Source of the DNA: Geothrix sp. | GTDB lineage: Bacteria; Acidobacteriota; Holophagae; Holophagales; Holophagaceae | Assembly (NCBI GenBank): GCA_019449415.1 | Contig: JAGRPP010000004.1 | Location: 1-35,494 of the forward strand | Direction: 5' to 3' | Length of the DNA stretch: 35,494 nucleotides | Shown here: in pieces, positions 1-9,160 of the stretch | Position numbering within the stretch: position 1 is the first letter of the stretch | Layout of the letters: each line of letters opens with the position of its first letter | Position numbers and translations under genes: made by a program | The notes under the pieces: model-generated | What the model was told of the DNA's origin: nothing | What the model saw: the letters and a program-made list of their open reading frames with translations, nothing else | Database searches by the model: none

Positions 1-402
1 GATGGAGTAGATGCCGAAGGCCCGGATGCGCAGCATGCCGAAGTCGGCGTCGCGCATCATGATCGGGTTCGAGGTGCCCCACTTCAGGTCGTTGTAGAGC
101 TTGGTGGAGATGAAGTAGACATCGCTCTTGAAGGGGCTCTCAAAGCCGTACTTCCAGCCCTTCAGCGTGGCGAGGATGGGCAGGTTCTGGGTGGTGAGGT
201 TGTGCGTGCCGGGCTTGAACACATCCGCCAGCTGACCCTCGTTGACGAAAACGGCTTCCTGGCTTTCCCGTACGACGAGCTTGCCGCCGTTCTGGATCTC
301 CTGGCCCCGCATGGGGAAGCGCCAAGCCAGCGTGTCGCTGGAATCGTCAAGCCACTCAAGAATGTCCAGGAATTGGGCTTTGCCCCAGTCCATCAGACCC
401 AT
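1..402 (-). CDS. SPFH-domain protein (YdjI / virion-core-like), N-terminal part
   Basis: The window edge cuts this gene; 134 codons are visible, beginning MGLMDWGKAQFLDILEWLDD. The start ATG (402-400) is preceded by AGGAG at a good distance. The visible part has the features I associate with the SPFH proteins of the B. subtilis YdjI type (often labelled virion core protein): the MGLMDWGKAQF opening, WRFPMRGQEIQNGGKLVVRESQ, then VNEGQLADVFKPGTHNL and the TLKGWKYGFESPFKSDVYFIS segment. Members of that family are usually soluble or membrane-associated scaffolds with an SPFH (band-7) core and often a C-terminal zinc ribbon or SHOCT segment, which would lie outside the window. A terminator at 480-501 separates it from the upstream genes, so it probably has its own promoter. 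Function beyond SPFH scaffolding is unknown. Confidence 0.85.
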   Translation of the reverse strand, partial: MGLMDWGKAQFLDILEWLDDSSDTLAWRFPMRGQEIQNGGKLVVRESQEAVFVNEGQLADVFKPGTHNLTTQNLPILATLKGWKYGFESPFKSDVYFISTKLYNDLKWGTSNPIMMRDADFGMLRIRAFGIYSI

Positions 403-429
403 GTGTCGTTCTCCTCGCGGCATTGGCCG

Positions 430-457
430 CAGGTACGATTCTAGGCCGGGCTGTCAA
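430..457 (-). promoter_or_regulatory. Candidate promoter for the SPFH gene
   Basis: On the minus strand a perfect TTGACA (457-452) is followed after 16 bp by TACCTG (435-430). A better -10 match, TAGAAT (443-438), sits only 8 bp downstream of TTGACA, too close to pair with it. Both lie between the terminator at 480-501 and the SPFH start at 402. Which hexamers are used cannot be settled by eye. Confidence 0.35.
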
Positions 458-479
458 GCAGGGCAGGGCTCCGGGCGGG

Positions 480-501
480 AAAAACCGGCGAACGGTCGCC
501 G
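480..501 (-). terminator. Rho-independent terminator after the PepSY-like gene
   Basis: Read on the minus strand, CGGCGA-CCGT-TCGCCG forms a perfect 6-bp stem with a tetraloop, followed by G and five T residues. It lies 19 bp past the stop codon of the gene ending at 520. Confidence 0.8.
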
Positions 502-519
502 TGGGTCGGGGAGCCCTCT

Positions 520-876
520 TCAGCGGCTTCCCTTGACCATGCGCACCGGCCCGTCCGCCTTGGATCTGGCGCCCGGCTGGTCGATGCGGGCCTTGCTGTG
601 GACCATGTGCGTGTCCGAGTCGATGATGCAGCGCCATCCGCGGTCCTCGTTCGGCATCCGCAGATCCACTTCCCAGCCGCCGGAAGCGCCATTCAAGGGG
701 ATGCGCCGGGCGTGGATCGCCTTGCCGCCGGTTTCTCGCTCGGCGATGGCCTTGGCCTCCCCAGCGCTCTTCACAGGGCCGCCCGAATGCTTGCGGGATT
801 TCGGGGTGCCGGCGGACAGGACAAGGGCGGGGATCAGCGCCAAGGCGGCGCCGAGGGCCAGGGGGCGGGAACGCAT
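520..876 (-). CDS. Small secreted PepSY-like domain protein
   Basis: A 118-residue protein. Residues 1-22 (MRSRPLALGAALALIPALVLSA) form a Sec signal peptide, so the mature protein should be periplasmic. The remainder contains a single PepSY-like module: an amphipathic helix (KSAGEAKAIAERETGGKAI) followed by a beta region with GGWEVDLRMPNEDRGWRCIID and a final DTHMVHSKARID strand. PepSY modules are commonly found in peptidase propeptides or as small free-standing periplasmic proteins proposed to inhibit or regulate proteases, but their ligands are mostly unknown. GGAG lies 5 bp before the ATG. The gene is the last of a minus-strand run after the FabH-like gene, with a 50-bp gap, and is followed by a clear terminator. 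Assignment to PepSY is by pattern only. Confidence 0.75.
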   Translation of the reverse strand: MRSRPLALGAALALIPALVLSAGTPKSRKHSGGPVKSAGEAKAIAERETGGKAIHARRIPLNGASGGWEVDLRMPNEDRGWRCIIDSDTHMVHSKARIDQPGARSKADGPVRMVKGSR

Positions 877-926
877 GGGGACTCCGGAGTTTTCAGGATT
901 CTAGCCCTGGCCCGGCGTGGGCGCAA

Positions 927-1985
927 TCAGGCTTGGTAGAGCGCCGCCCCCCAATGCAGGCCGGATCCCAGCGCGGTGAAGGCCACCCGCATGCCAGGCT
1001 GGATCCGTCCATCCTCCAGGCACTCATGGAAGAGGATGGGCAGGGTGGCCGCGGTGGTGTTGCCATAGCGCTCGATGTTATGGGGCACCCGCTCCAGCGG
1101 CAGGCCCAGGGCCTTCTGCACGCCTTCGATGATGCGGAGGTTGGCCTGATGGACCAGCACCAGGTCCAGAGCCTCCACGGCCACCCCTGCCTCGGCGCAG
1201 ACTTGGCGCACCGCTTGCGGCATGAGGGTCACGGCGGCCTTGAAGACCTCCTTGCCGGACATGACGGGGATGGTCTCGCCGGCCTGGATCTGCTCGATGC
1301 TCACGAAGGGACGCCGCTTGAAGCTGACGCCCGTCATGGTGAGCACGCCCGCGCCGGTGCCATCGGTGAAGAGCCGGGTCTTCAGTAGCCCGGCCTGGCC
1401 CTCCCGGGCTTCGACCACCACCGCGCCGGCACCATCCCCGAAGAGGACGGTGCGGTCGCGACTGGCGGTGTTCTCGGCCTTTTCGGCCGCGGTGATTTCT
1501 CGGGCGGACTGGCCGATCAGGGTGTCCCAGCCCAGGTGCCAGGGCATGAAGGCCGTGTGCACCTCGGCGCCCACCAGGAGGACGCGGTGGTACCGGCCAC
1601 TCTGGATGAGGAGGTCGGCCAGTTCCAGGCCATAGAGGAAGCCGCTGCACTGCTGCCGGAGGTCGAAGGTGGGCAGGGTGGTGCGGAGACCCAGCGCCGT
1701 CTGCAGCAGCGGGCCGTTGCCTGGAAGGAGGTGGTCCGGCGTCATGGTGGCGAAGATGACTGCGTCGATGTCCTCGGCGCTCAGGCCCGCCTTGGCGATG
1801 GCGGCCCGGGCGGCCATCGCTCCGAGATCGGTGGAGCCCTGGCCCGCCTCTGCGTAGCGGCGCTCCTGGATGCCGCTGCGGGTGCGGATCCACTCGTCCG
1901 AGGTGTCCATGATCCCGGCCAGGGCGGCGTTGGTGACGATATGGGTGGGCAGGCCGACGCCGGTTCCGGTGATCACGCTGCGCAT
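927..1985 (-). CDS. 3-oxoacyl-ACP synthase III family protein (FabH-like)
   Basis: A 352-residue thiolase-fold enzyme of the KAS III family. These enzymes condense an acyl-CoA with malonyl-ACP to start fatty-acid synthesis, or perform related condensations. The catalytic triad is intact: Cys113 in RQQCSGFLYG, His279 in LVHQANLRIIEG and Asn309 in ERYGNTTAATLP; the glycine-rich GDGAGAVVV loop (184-191) is also present. It is some 25-35 residues longer than a usual FabH because of an insertion around residues 143-177 (HTAFMPWHLGWDTLIGQSAR and following), next to the substrate tunnel. This could mean an altered acyl specificity. AGGAG precedes the ATG. It lies between an ArnA-type formyltransferase upstream and a PepSY-like gene downstream. 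No acpP, fabD or fabG is adjacent, so it may not be the housekeeping FabH. Confidence 0.88.
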   Translation of the reverse strand: MRSVITGTGVGLPTHIVTNAALAGIMDTSDEWIRTRSGIQERRYAEAGQGSTDLGAMAARAAIAKAGLSAEDIDAVIFATMTPDHLLPGNGPLLQTALGLRTTLPTFDLRQQCSGFLYGLELADLLIQSGRYHRVLLVGAEVHTAFMPWHLGWDTLIGQSAREITAAEKAENTASRDRTVLFGDGAGAVVVEAREGQAGLLKTRLFTDGTGAGVLTMTGVSFKRRPFVSIEQIQAGETIPVMSGKEVFKAAVTLMPQAVRQVCAEAGVAVEALDLVLVHQANLRIIEGVQKALGLPLERVPHNIERYGNTTAATLPILFHECLEDGRIQPGMRVAFTALGSGLHWGAALYQA

Positions 1986-2064
1986 GAAGGCTCCTGATGG
2001 GTAGGGCCGACAGGATATCCATATGCCGCCACCCAGGCGAATGACGCGTGACGCGAATCAAGGT

Positions 2065-2079
2065 CCGGGCTTGGCCCGG
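2065..2079 (-). terminator. Short GC hairpin after the formyltransferase gene
   Basis: CCGGGC-TTG-GCCCGG forms a 6-bp stem 7 bp beyond the stop codon of the gene ending at 2087. There is no T-tract, so it may only attenuate or protect the 3' end. Confidence 0.35.
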
Positions 2080-2086
2080 GCCGGGA

Positions 2087-3007
2087 TCAGGCCTGTGGAA
2101 GGCCCAGGTCCCGGAGCAGCTCTGCCTGCTCGGTGGGCCGTTCCACCCGCAGGCCGTCCCTCCGGAGGGTGCGGAGGCTGAGCGCGCCATCGGCGAAGCC
2201 CACCAGCACACCCTCCCGCGTCAGGCGGAAGTGGCCTGCGGGGCAGGGTTCGTGGCTGGGCAGGGCCCAGGCCACCTTGACGGTGCCGCGGTCCGTTTCG
2301 AGGAAGGCGTTGGGCCAGGGGTCGGCCACGGCGCGGATCTGGTTGAAGGCCTCCTGTGCGCCCATGGTGAAGGCCAGTCTGGAGTCCGCGGGCTTGCGCC
2401 CTCCGAAGTAGGTGGAGGGGCCAAGGGACTTCTGATCGAGGCGGGCAATGCTCCCGTCCACCAGTCCGGGAACGGCTTCGCGCACCAGGTCCCGCCCAGC
2501 GTCCGCGGCCTTCAAGGTGAGGCTGAGGGCAGTCTCGTCCCAGTCGATGGGTAGGCGGGCCTGGGCCACGATGTGGCCGTCGTCGGGCTTGGGCGTCATG
2601 GCGTGGAGGGTGATGCCGGTTTCCGTCTCACCCTTCACCAGTACCCAATTGAGGGGGGCCCGGCCCCGGTACTTCGGCAGGAGGCTACCGTGCAGGTTGT
2701 AGGCGCCCAGCCTTGGAATCTCCAGGAACCGGGCCTGGATCATCTCCCGGAAGTAGAAGCTGAACAGGAAGTCGGGCTTGAGCGCGCGGATGGCCTCGAA
2801 GACGCCATCTTCGTTGAAGGCCGGGGCCAGGTGGATGGGGATGCCCTGGGCCCGGGCCACGGCCGCAGGGGGCGTGAACCACAGCTCGTCGGAGCTCTGG
2901 GCGTAGGTGTACAGGGCCTTCACTTCGATGCCGGCCTCGAGCAGCCCTTCGAGCGCGGCGGTCCCCACGCTGGAATAGGCACACACGACGGCGCTTGGAT
3001 TCGGCAT
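2087..3007 (-). CDS. Stand-alone ArnA-type formyltransferase
   Basis: A 306-residue enzyme of the 10-formyl-tetrahydrofolate-dependent formyltransferase fold (Fmt/ArnA). The core FSFYFREMI, GAYNLHGSLLPKYRGRAPLN, WVLVKGETETGITLH and PDDGHIVAQ closely follows the N-terminal domain of ArnA, which formylates UDP-4-amino-4-deoxy-L-arabinose. Catalytic residues are visible as Asn104, His106 and Asp142. Unlike E. coli ArnA (about 660 residues) there is no C-terminal decarboxylase/dehydratase domain, and a Fmt-like C-terminal barrel (about 215-306) completes the chain. The substrate is probably an amino sugar nucleotide, though no lipopolysaccharide genes are nearby to confirm this. GGAGGG lies 4 bp before the ATG. 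The gene is transcribed divergently from the transglutaminase/TPR gene across about 80 bp. Confidence 0.82.
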   Translation of the reverse strand: MPNPSAVVCAYSSVGTAALEGLLEAGIEVKALYTYAQSSDELWFTPPAAVARAQGIPIHLAPAFNEDGVFEAIRALKPDFLFSFYFREMIQARFLEIPRLGAYNLHGSLLPKYRGRAPLNWVLVKGETETGITLHAMTPKPDDGHIVAQARLPIDWDETALSLTLKAADAGRDLVREAVPGLVDGSIARLDQKSLGPSTYFGGRKPADSRLAFTMGAQEAFNQIRAVADPWPNAFLETDRGTVKVAWALPSHEPCPAGHFRLTREGVLVGFADGALSLRTLRRDGLRVERPTEQAELLRDLGLPQA

Positions 3008-3086
3008 AATCCCTCCGAGCTCATCAGCATCTCATAACCCGTTGAACTTCCTGTCCGTAGACCTATGTTGTGCCGGGAGGTCCCCT

Positions 3087-4145
3087 GTGCGCCTGCGAAT
3101 CCTGCCCTTCCTGCTGGGAGCTGCGCTGCTGGTCGGCGGGGAGGATCCCTTCGAGGCGCCTCCGGAGCTGCAGACCTTCGCCCGTCAGCACACCATCGGC
3201 CAGATGGGGGTCTCGGCGAAGGTCTCGGCCCTTCTCAAGGCCTTCTTCGCCCCGCCGGAGGAGGGCGGCCTGGGCATCGTCTATGACAATGCCTACACGA
3301 GGACGCCCGTCGAGGCCTGGCGGGACCGCAAGGCGAATTGCCTCTCCCTGACCGCGCTCTATGTGGCAGCCTGTCGCTCCATTGGCCTCGAGGCCCGCTA
3401 TGGCGAGTCGCTCCGGGTCAGCCGCTGGCGGCGGGTGGGCACCACTGTCCGCTACGAACGGCATGTGGTGGCCGTGGTACCGACCGGCACCATCGGCCAG
3501 GAACTCGTCGCCGACTTCCTTCCGGAAGTCCGCCGGGATTCCCAACTCATCGCATCCCTCGAGCCCAAGCGGGTGGTGGCCCTCTTCCACAGCAACCGCG
3601 CCGTGGAGCTGCTGGCCGAAGGCAAGCCGGAGGAGGCCCTGCACTACGCGCACCACTCGATCGAGGTGGACCCTGGCCTTGGCGTGGGCTGGAACATCCT
3701 GGGGGTCGTCCAGCGGGCCAAGGATCAGGACAAGGAGGCGGAGGTCTCGTTCAGGAAGGCCCTGGAGGTCGATCCCCGGGATGGCGCGCCCTGCGGGAAC
3801 ATGGAGAACCTCATGCGCGCCCAGGGCCGGGAGGAGGAAGCCCGCCGCTTCCGGGAGCGGGGGCTGGAGATCCGCAAGCGCGATCCCTTCTTCAATGCCT
3901 TCCTGGCCGAGGAGGCGCTGGCCGATGATCAATGGAGCGAGGCGGAGAAGCGCATCAAGCAGGCCATCAAGCTCCTGCCCCGGGAACCCGAGTTCTACCT
4001 GATCCAGGCCCGGGTGTGCCTGGCCCAAGGACAGACGAAGGATGCCATCAAGGCCCTGGAGAAGGCGCGGAAGTGGTCCCTCCCCGAAGCGCAATCCCGC
4101 TACGACAGCAAGCTGGCCTTGCTCAGAAGCCTGAAACCCATCTGA
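3087..4145 (+). CDS. Exported transglutaminase-like protein with C-terminal TPRs
   Basis: I chose the GTG at 3087 because GGGAGG lies 6 bp upstream and it begins directly with a signal peptide (VRLRILPFLLGAALLVGG); the frame is open 15 codons further upstream. The protein is 352 residues. Residues about 35-150 form a transglutaminase-like papain-fold domain with Cys85 (DRKANCLSLT), His126 (YERHVVAV) and Asp143 (VADFLP) as the likely triad. From about residue 170 to the end there are four or five tetratricopeptide repeats (for example ALHYAHHSIEVDPGLGVGWN, EAEVSFRKALEVDPRDG). Proteins of this layout are common in delta- and acidobacteria; peptidase or amide-bond activity on the envelope side is plausible but unproven. 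A weak promoter, TTGAAC (3042) with a 16-bp spacer to TATGTT (3064), lies just upstream but would start very close to the ribosome site. Confidence 0.8.
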   Translation: MRLRILPFLLGAALLVGGEDPFEAPPELQTFARQHTIGQMGVSAKVSALLKAFFAPPEEGGLGIVYDNAYTRTPVEAWRDRKANCLSLTALYVAACRSIGLEARYGESLRVSRWRRVGTTVRYERHVVAVVPTGTIGQELVADFLPEVRRDSQLIASLEPKRVVALFHSNRAVELLAEGKPEEALHYAHHSIEVDPGLGVGWNILGVVQRAKDQDKEAEVSFRKALEVDPRDGAPCGNMENLMRAQGREEEARRFRERGLEIRKRDPFFNAFLAEEALADDQWSEAEKRIKQAIKLLPREPEFYLIQARVCLAQGQTKDAIKALEKARKWSLPEAQSRYDSKLALLRSLKPI

Positions 4146-4160
4146 AGGCCTGGGACAGGC

Positions 4161-5897
<1,737 letters not shown>

Positions 5898-5916
5898 GGA
5901 TCCGCCTTCCCTGCCG

Positions 5917-5936
5917 GATCGCTCCGGGGAGCGATC
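5917..5936. promoter_or_regulatory. Perfect palindrome upstream of the acyl-CoA synthetase
   Basis: GATCGCTCC, two G residues, then GGAGCGATC: a perfect 9-bp inverted repeat 20 bp before the GTG start. It would be codons if the upstream TTG were used. It could be an operator for a dimeric repressor (fatty-acid genes often use such sites) or an RNA hairpin over the leader. Confidence 0.45.
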
Positions 5937-6073
5937 TCTGATCAATCCACATCGCTTAACTTGTCGATGCTCATTATTTTAGACTCCACATGGCCCCTTC
6001 CGGGAGGGGCGATTATTGCCGGGCGATGCTGGCCAGACCTCTGGATCTGGCAGAGTCGAAGCGGAGGCCCTCG

Positions 6074-6508
6074 ATGAAGGCAGTCATCCAGCGCGTGACG
6101 CGGGCCTCGGTGCGATCCGGGGACCTGGAGGCGGTCATCGGTCCCGGCCTGCTGGTGCTGGTGGGCCTCGAAGCCGGCGACACCGAGGAGACCTGTGCCT
6201 GGGCCGCCGCCAAGATCGCCTCTCTGCGCATCTTCGAGGACGGCGACGGGAAGATGAACCTTGGCCTTCAGGAAGTGGGCGGCGAGATCCTCGCCATCAG
6301 CCAGTTCACCCTGGCGGGCAGCATCGCCAAGGGCCGGCGCCCTTCCTTCGACTCGGCCATGAACCCCGATGCGGCCCGGGTGCTCTTCCGGAAGTTCCTG
6401 GACCTGCTTAAGGTCCAGCACCCCCGTGTGAAATCCGGCTTCTTCCAGGAGCACATGGAGGTCGAGCTTCTCAACGATGGGCCCGTGACCTTCATTCTGG
6501 AGCGCTGA
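6074..6508 (+). CDS. dtd: D-aminoacyl-tRNA deacylase
   Basis: A 144-residue protein beginning MKAVIQRVTRASVRSGD. Dtd removes D-amino acids (and glycine from tRNA-Ala) wrongly attached to tRNAs. The family signatures are present: SQFTLAG (about residues 77-83) and the C-terminal NDGPVTFILER, which carries the Gly-cisPro motif (E. coli Dtd is 145 residues). The ATG at 6074 was chosen because GGAGG lies 7 bp before it and it matches the family N-terminus; the frame is open upstream. The leader holds a hairpin at 5993-6010 (GCCCCT/AGGGGC). The gene is divergent from the acyl-CoA synthetase gene and overlaps the convergent PAP2 gene by 17 bp at their 3' ends. Confidence 0.95.
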   Translation: MKAVIQRVTRASVRSGDLEAVIGPGLLVLVGLEAGDTEETCAWAAAKIASLRIFEDGDGKMNLGLQEVGGEILAISQFTLAGSIAKGRRPSFDSAMNPDAARVLFRKFLDLLKVQHPRVKSGFFQEHMEVELLNDGPVTFILER

Positions 6509-7349
6509 GCCCGCGCGAGAGGAGCGGTGCCAGGGCCAGGGTCAGCCCCGCCAGCGCCAGGCCCGCCGCCACATCCGTGAGGTAGTGGACGCCGATGTAG
6601 ACGGTGGCGAACACGATGGCCCCGGCCCAGGCCCAGAACAGAATCGCCAGGCGGGGAAAGCATCGCGTGACCAGGAGGGCGGGCAGCACCGAGAGCGCCG
6701 TGTGGCCGCTGGGAAACGCATCCAGCGTGGTGGCTTCCGCGCCGCGCAGGAAGGCGCGGATGGCCTGGGAGATCGCACCGCCGCCCAGCTGGGCCGGGGC
6801 CAGGGCCTCCGGCACCCTGGGGCCTTCCGCAGGCCACAGGAAGTACCCCAGGAACGAGAGGTAGAACCCGAGAAGGATCGCGAACGCCACCTGCTCGAAC
6901 CGCGCCGGGCCCAGACGGACGCGGGCCAGCACCCCCACCGACAGGGGCAGGAAGTAAAAACTGGCGTAGGCGAGGTAGACCAGATCCGTGAAGGCAGCGG
7001 GCCGGCCGAAGGCCCCTCGCCAGGCCGCGGCGAGCGATCCGAACCAGCGCTGGTCCAAGACGGCGAGGGTGGCATCCCAGCGGTGGGCATTCACGGCCGC
7101 CACCAGGGGCTGGAGCAGCAGGAAGACGAGGAGCACCACCAGCACCGGAACGAAGTCGCGCAAAAGAAGGAGCCCCCGCCCTTGGGCCCGACCGAGGCCC
7201 AAACTGAGTCCGAGGAGCCCAGCCAAGGTGAAGGCCCGGAACAGCCAGCCTTCGGGCCGCGCCAGGAGCGCCAGGGCCAACAGGACGGCCAGCACCAGGA
7301 CCGTGAGGCGCTCCGAGGGCCGCAGGGCCGAGGCTGCCCCGGCCCTCAT
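6492..7349 (-). CDS. PAP2-family membrane protein (inositol phosphorylceramide synthase-like)
   Basis: A 285-residue polytopic membrane protein with at least six hydrophobic segments. It carries motifs of the PAP2 branch related to Aur1/IPC synthase: WPAEGPR at about 172-178, the phosphatase motif FPSGHT with His216, and VYIGVHYLTD with His255 and Asp259; the classical KxxxxxxRP motif is not evident. Members act on lipid phosphates or phospholipid head groups at the membrane. The ATG at 7349 overlaps the TGA of the upstream gene as ATGA, and AGGAG precedes it, so translational coupling is likely; the frame is open further upstream, inside the preceding gene. The substrate is unknown; coupling to an acyltransferase-like gene suggests a lipid or acyl role. 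Confidence 0.85.
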   Translation of the reverse strand: MRAGAASALRPSERLTVLVLAVLLALALLARPEGWLFRAFTLAGLLGLSLGLGRAQGRGLLLLRDFVPVLVVLLVFLLLQPLVAAVNAHRWDATLAVLDQRWFGSLAAAWRGAFGRPAAFTDLVYLAYASFYFLPLSVGVLARVRLGPARFEQVAFAILLGFYLSFLGYFLWPAEGPRVPEALAPAQLGGGAISQAIRAFLRGAEATTLDAFPSGHTALSVLPALLVTRCFPRLAILFWAWAGAIVFATVYIGVHYLTDVAAGLALAGLTLALAPLLSRGLSAPE

Positions 7350-8224
7350 GGCTCCTGCGCCTCCGCTTCCGTCCCCAGCCATGCGGGCGTTCCCTCCGGC
7401 GGCCCCAGCCACCGGCCGGGATCCTCGAGGACCTTCTGGACGAGGACGAGGGCCCGGGCGCAGGAAAAGGCATCGTCGATGCGCTCGTCGAAGGTCCAGC
7501 GCACGGAAAGGGCCTCCTCCGCGCTCACGCCGTCCCGGGTCGCGAAGGTCGCGCGGCGCGGGGCGGAGACGGCGCCGAAAATGGAGACGGTGCCGTACTC
7601 GTAGAGGTGGTGGAAGACATCGGAGACGCCCACGGAACCGAGGTTGGCCAGGAAGATGCTCGCGTACATGGGGTCGTCGCGGATCATGAAGCCCGGGTAG
7701 AGGTTCCAGTGATCCAGCCCTCGGGCGAGCCCCACCAGCAGGCGCACTACCGGGCCGGGCAGCCGCATGATCAGGGCGACTTCCTTGTCCACGGCCCGGT
7801 CCGTCTCCCGGGCCTCCTCCACCTGGGTGGAGATGCGGGCGGAGAAGGCTGGGAAGCTCTCGCCCTCGAAGGCCGCCAGCTTCACGGTGGCCCCGGGGGC
7901 CTCATCCGTGAAGGCCTTCTTGGCGACGAAGGATATCGACACGCCCCGCCGCTGATAGAGCCGCCCCCCCGAGACGAAGCGGTTCAGGCGCGGCCGGGTC
8001 TCCAGCGCCACGGCGGTGGCGTAGGCCACCAGGTGGAAGAGCGTGGCCCGGGGGTGGTGGGCGCGGTTGTAGGCCTTGAGCCAGACGCGCGCGGCGGCGA
8101 TGCGGTAGAGGGACTCCTGGTAGACGCAGCTCTCGTTCCGGCCCCGCATGAGGTAGGGCATGATGCGCCGCACCGGGGCCTCGCCGCGGATCAGGTCGCC
8201 ATCGGGACGGGAGAAGAGGGGCAT
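7346..8224 (-). CDS. Lipoyl-free 2-oxoacid dehydrogenase E2-like acyltransferase
   Basis: A 292-residue protein with the chloramphenicol-acetyltransferase-like fold of E2 catalytic domains (for example the N-terminal VRRIMPYLMRGRNESCVYQ and the NLGSVGVSDVFHHLYEYGTVSIFGAVS stretch). There is no lipoyl or E3-binding domain, and no E1 or E3 gene is near, so it is not part of a normal pyruvate dehydrogenase complex. The active-site motif, normally DHRxxDG, reads D246-E-R-I-D-D-A, so the general-base histidine is replaced by Glu247 while Asp251 is kept. This suggests a changed or lost acyl-transfer chemistry. The gene overlaps the PAP2 gene by an ATGA junction and so forms a two-gene operon. No strong ribosome site is visible before its ATG. 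Confidence 0.75.
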   Translation of the reverse strand: MPLFSRPDGDLIRGEAPVRRIMPYLMRGRNESCVYQESLYRIAAARVWLKAYNRAHHPRATLFHLVAYATAVALETRPRLNRFVSGGRLYQRRGVSISFVAKKAFTDEAPGATVKLAAFEGESFPAFSARISTQVEEARETDRAVDKEVALIMRLPGPVVRLLVGLARGLDHWNLYPGFMIRDDPMYASIFLANLGSVGVSDVFHHLYEYGTVSIFGAVSAPRRATFATRDGVSAEEALSVRWTFDERIDDAFSCARALVLVQKVLEDPGRWLGPPEGTPAWLGTEAEAQEP

Positions 8225-8285
8225 GGATCAGGGTCGGCGCGGTGGACCGGCACTGTCAAGAACACCCGGGGATCATCTTTTCGCG

Positions 8286-8314
8286 TTGACACCGCAGGGC
8301 GGCAGGACTATCCC
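8286..8314 (+). promoter_or_regulatory. Candidate sigma-70-type promoter of the outer-membrane barrel gene
   Basis: A perfect TTGACA at 8286-8291 is followed after 17 bp by TATCCC at 8309-8314. It would give a leader of about 18 nt to the ATG at 8339. Confidence 0.5.
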
Positions 8315-8338
8315 TGGGGCAACCTTTCCGGTGCTGCC

Positions 8339-9091
8339 ATGACGATGCGTTCCGCAGGTCTCCGCCTACCCGCTTCCGGTCTGCTCGCCGCGGGCCTTCT
8401 CCTGGCCGGCGCCCCGGCCCGGGCCCAGGAGGCGGCAACGCCCTGGTCCATGACCGTCTATCTCCAGCAGAGCTGGCCCAAGCAGACAGAGACCAACCGC
8501 CAGATCAAGGAGGTCAACGCGGCCCTGGGCTCCTCCTTCAAGACCTGGGACGATGTGGCGAACCTCAACCTCGGCGTGCAGGCCTTCCGCGACCTGAATC
8601 CGCGCTGGAAAGTGGGCCTCGAGCTGGACTACTCCCGCGGGAAAATCGACGGGACGACCACCCTGGACACGCCCGCCGGTCCCGCCACGCTCGCCTTCGA
8701 GCAGAAGTACACGATCTACGCGGACCTCCTGGCCCTGGCCCAGTTCCGGCCCCTGGGGGGGAACGGCCGCTGGATCCCCTTCCTCCAGGCGGGGATCGGT
8801 CTGGCCTACGAGAAGGACCGGACCCTCCTGACGCTGCGCAACGACTTCCTGGACGAGACCCTGATCCAGGTCGACAACAGCGGCTGGTTCCCCATGTTCA
8901 CGGTCGGTGCGGGCGTCGATGTCTACTTCTCGAATCGGCGCACCTGGTACGCCGAGGTCGGCGTGAGCTATTCCTGGGCCCGTCTCAAGCACGATGTCGC
9001 CGCGAGCGGCGCCCTGACACCGGGCACCGTCCGGGCCGACACGGATTCCACGGGGCCCAACGCGTGGCTGGGCATCGGGCGGAAGTTCTAG
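8339..9091 (+). CDS. Outer-membrane beta-barrel protein
   Basis: A 250-residue exported protein. Residues 1-29 are a signal peptide ending APARA, cut before QEAATPW. The rest alternates short amphipathic strands and turns (VGLELDYSRG, TIYADLLALAQFRPLG, WIPFLQAGIGLAYEKD, GVDVYFSNRRTWYAEVGVSYSWARL) and ends NAWLGIGRKF with a terminal aromatic residue, as expected for BAM-dependent barrels of the OmpW/OmpA-like opacity-protein class with about eight strands. It starts at the ATG of 8339 (a second ATG lies two codons later); the ribosome site is weak, but the signal peptide decides the start. The frame is open far upstream, but that DNA is antisense to the E2-like gene. It ends at a bidirectional terminator. 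Ligand unknown. Confidence 0.85.
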   Translation: MTMRSAGLRLPASGLLAAGLLLAGAPARAQEAATPWSMTVYLQQSWPKQTETNRQIKEVNAALGSSFKTWDDVANLNLGVQAFRDLNPRWKVGLELDYSRGKIDGTTTLDTPAGPATLAFEQKYTIYADLLALAQFRPLGGNGRWIPFLQAGIGLAYEKDRTLLTLRNDFLDETLIQVDNSGWFPMFTVGAGVDVYFSNRRTWYAEVGVSYSWARLKHDVAASGALTPGTVRADTDSTGPNAWLGIGRKF

Positions 9092-9107
9092 CCCGGATCG
9101 GATTGAA

Positions 9108-9139
9108 CGACGCCCCGGAGGAGGTCCCCCGGGGCGTCG
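9108..9139. terminator. Bidirectional hairpin terminator
   Basis: A perfect 11-bp inverted repeat, CGACGCCCCGG/CCGGGGCGTCG, with a 10-nt loop lies between two convergent genes (stops at 9091 and 9161). There is no long T-tract on either side. Confidence 0.7.
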
Positions 9140-9160
9140 GACCTGCTTCCCGGCGCGGAA

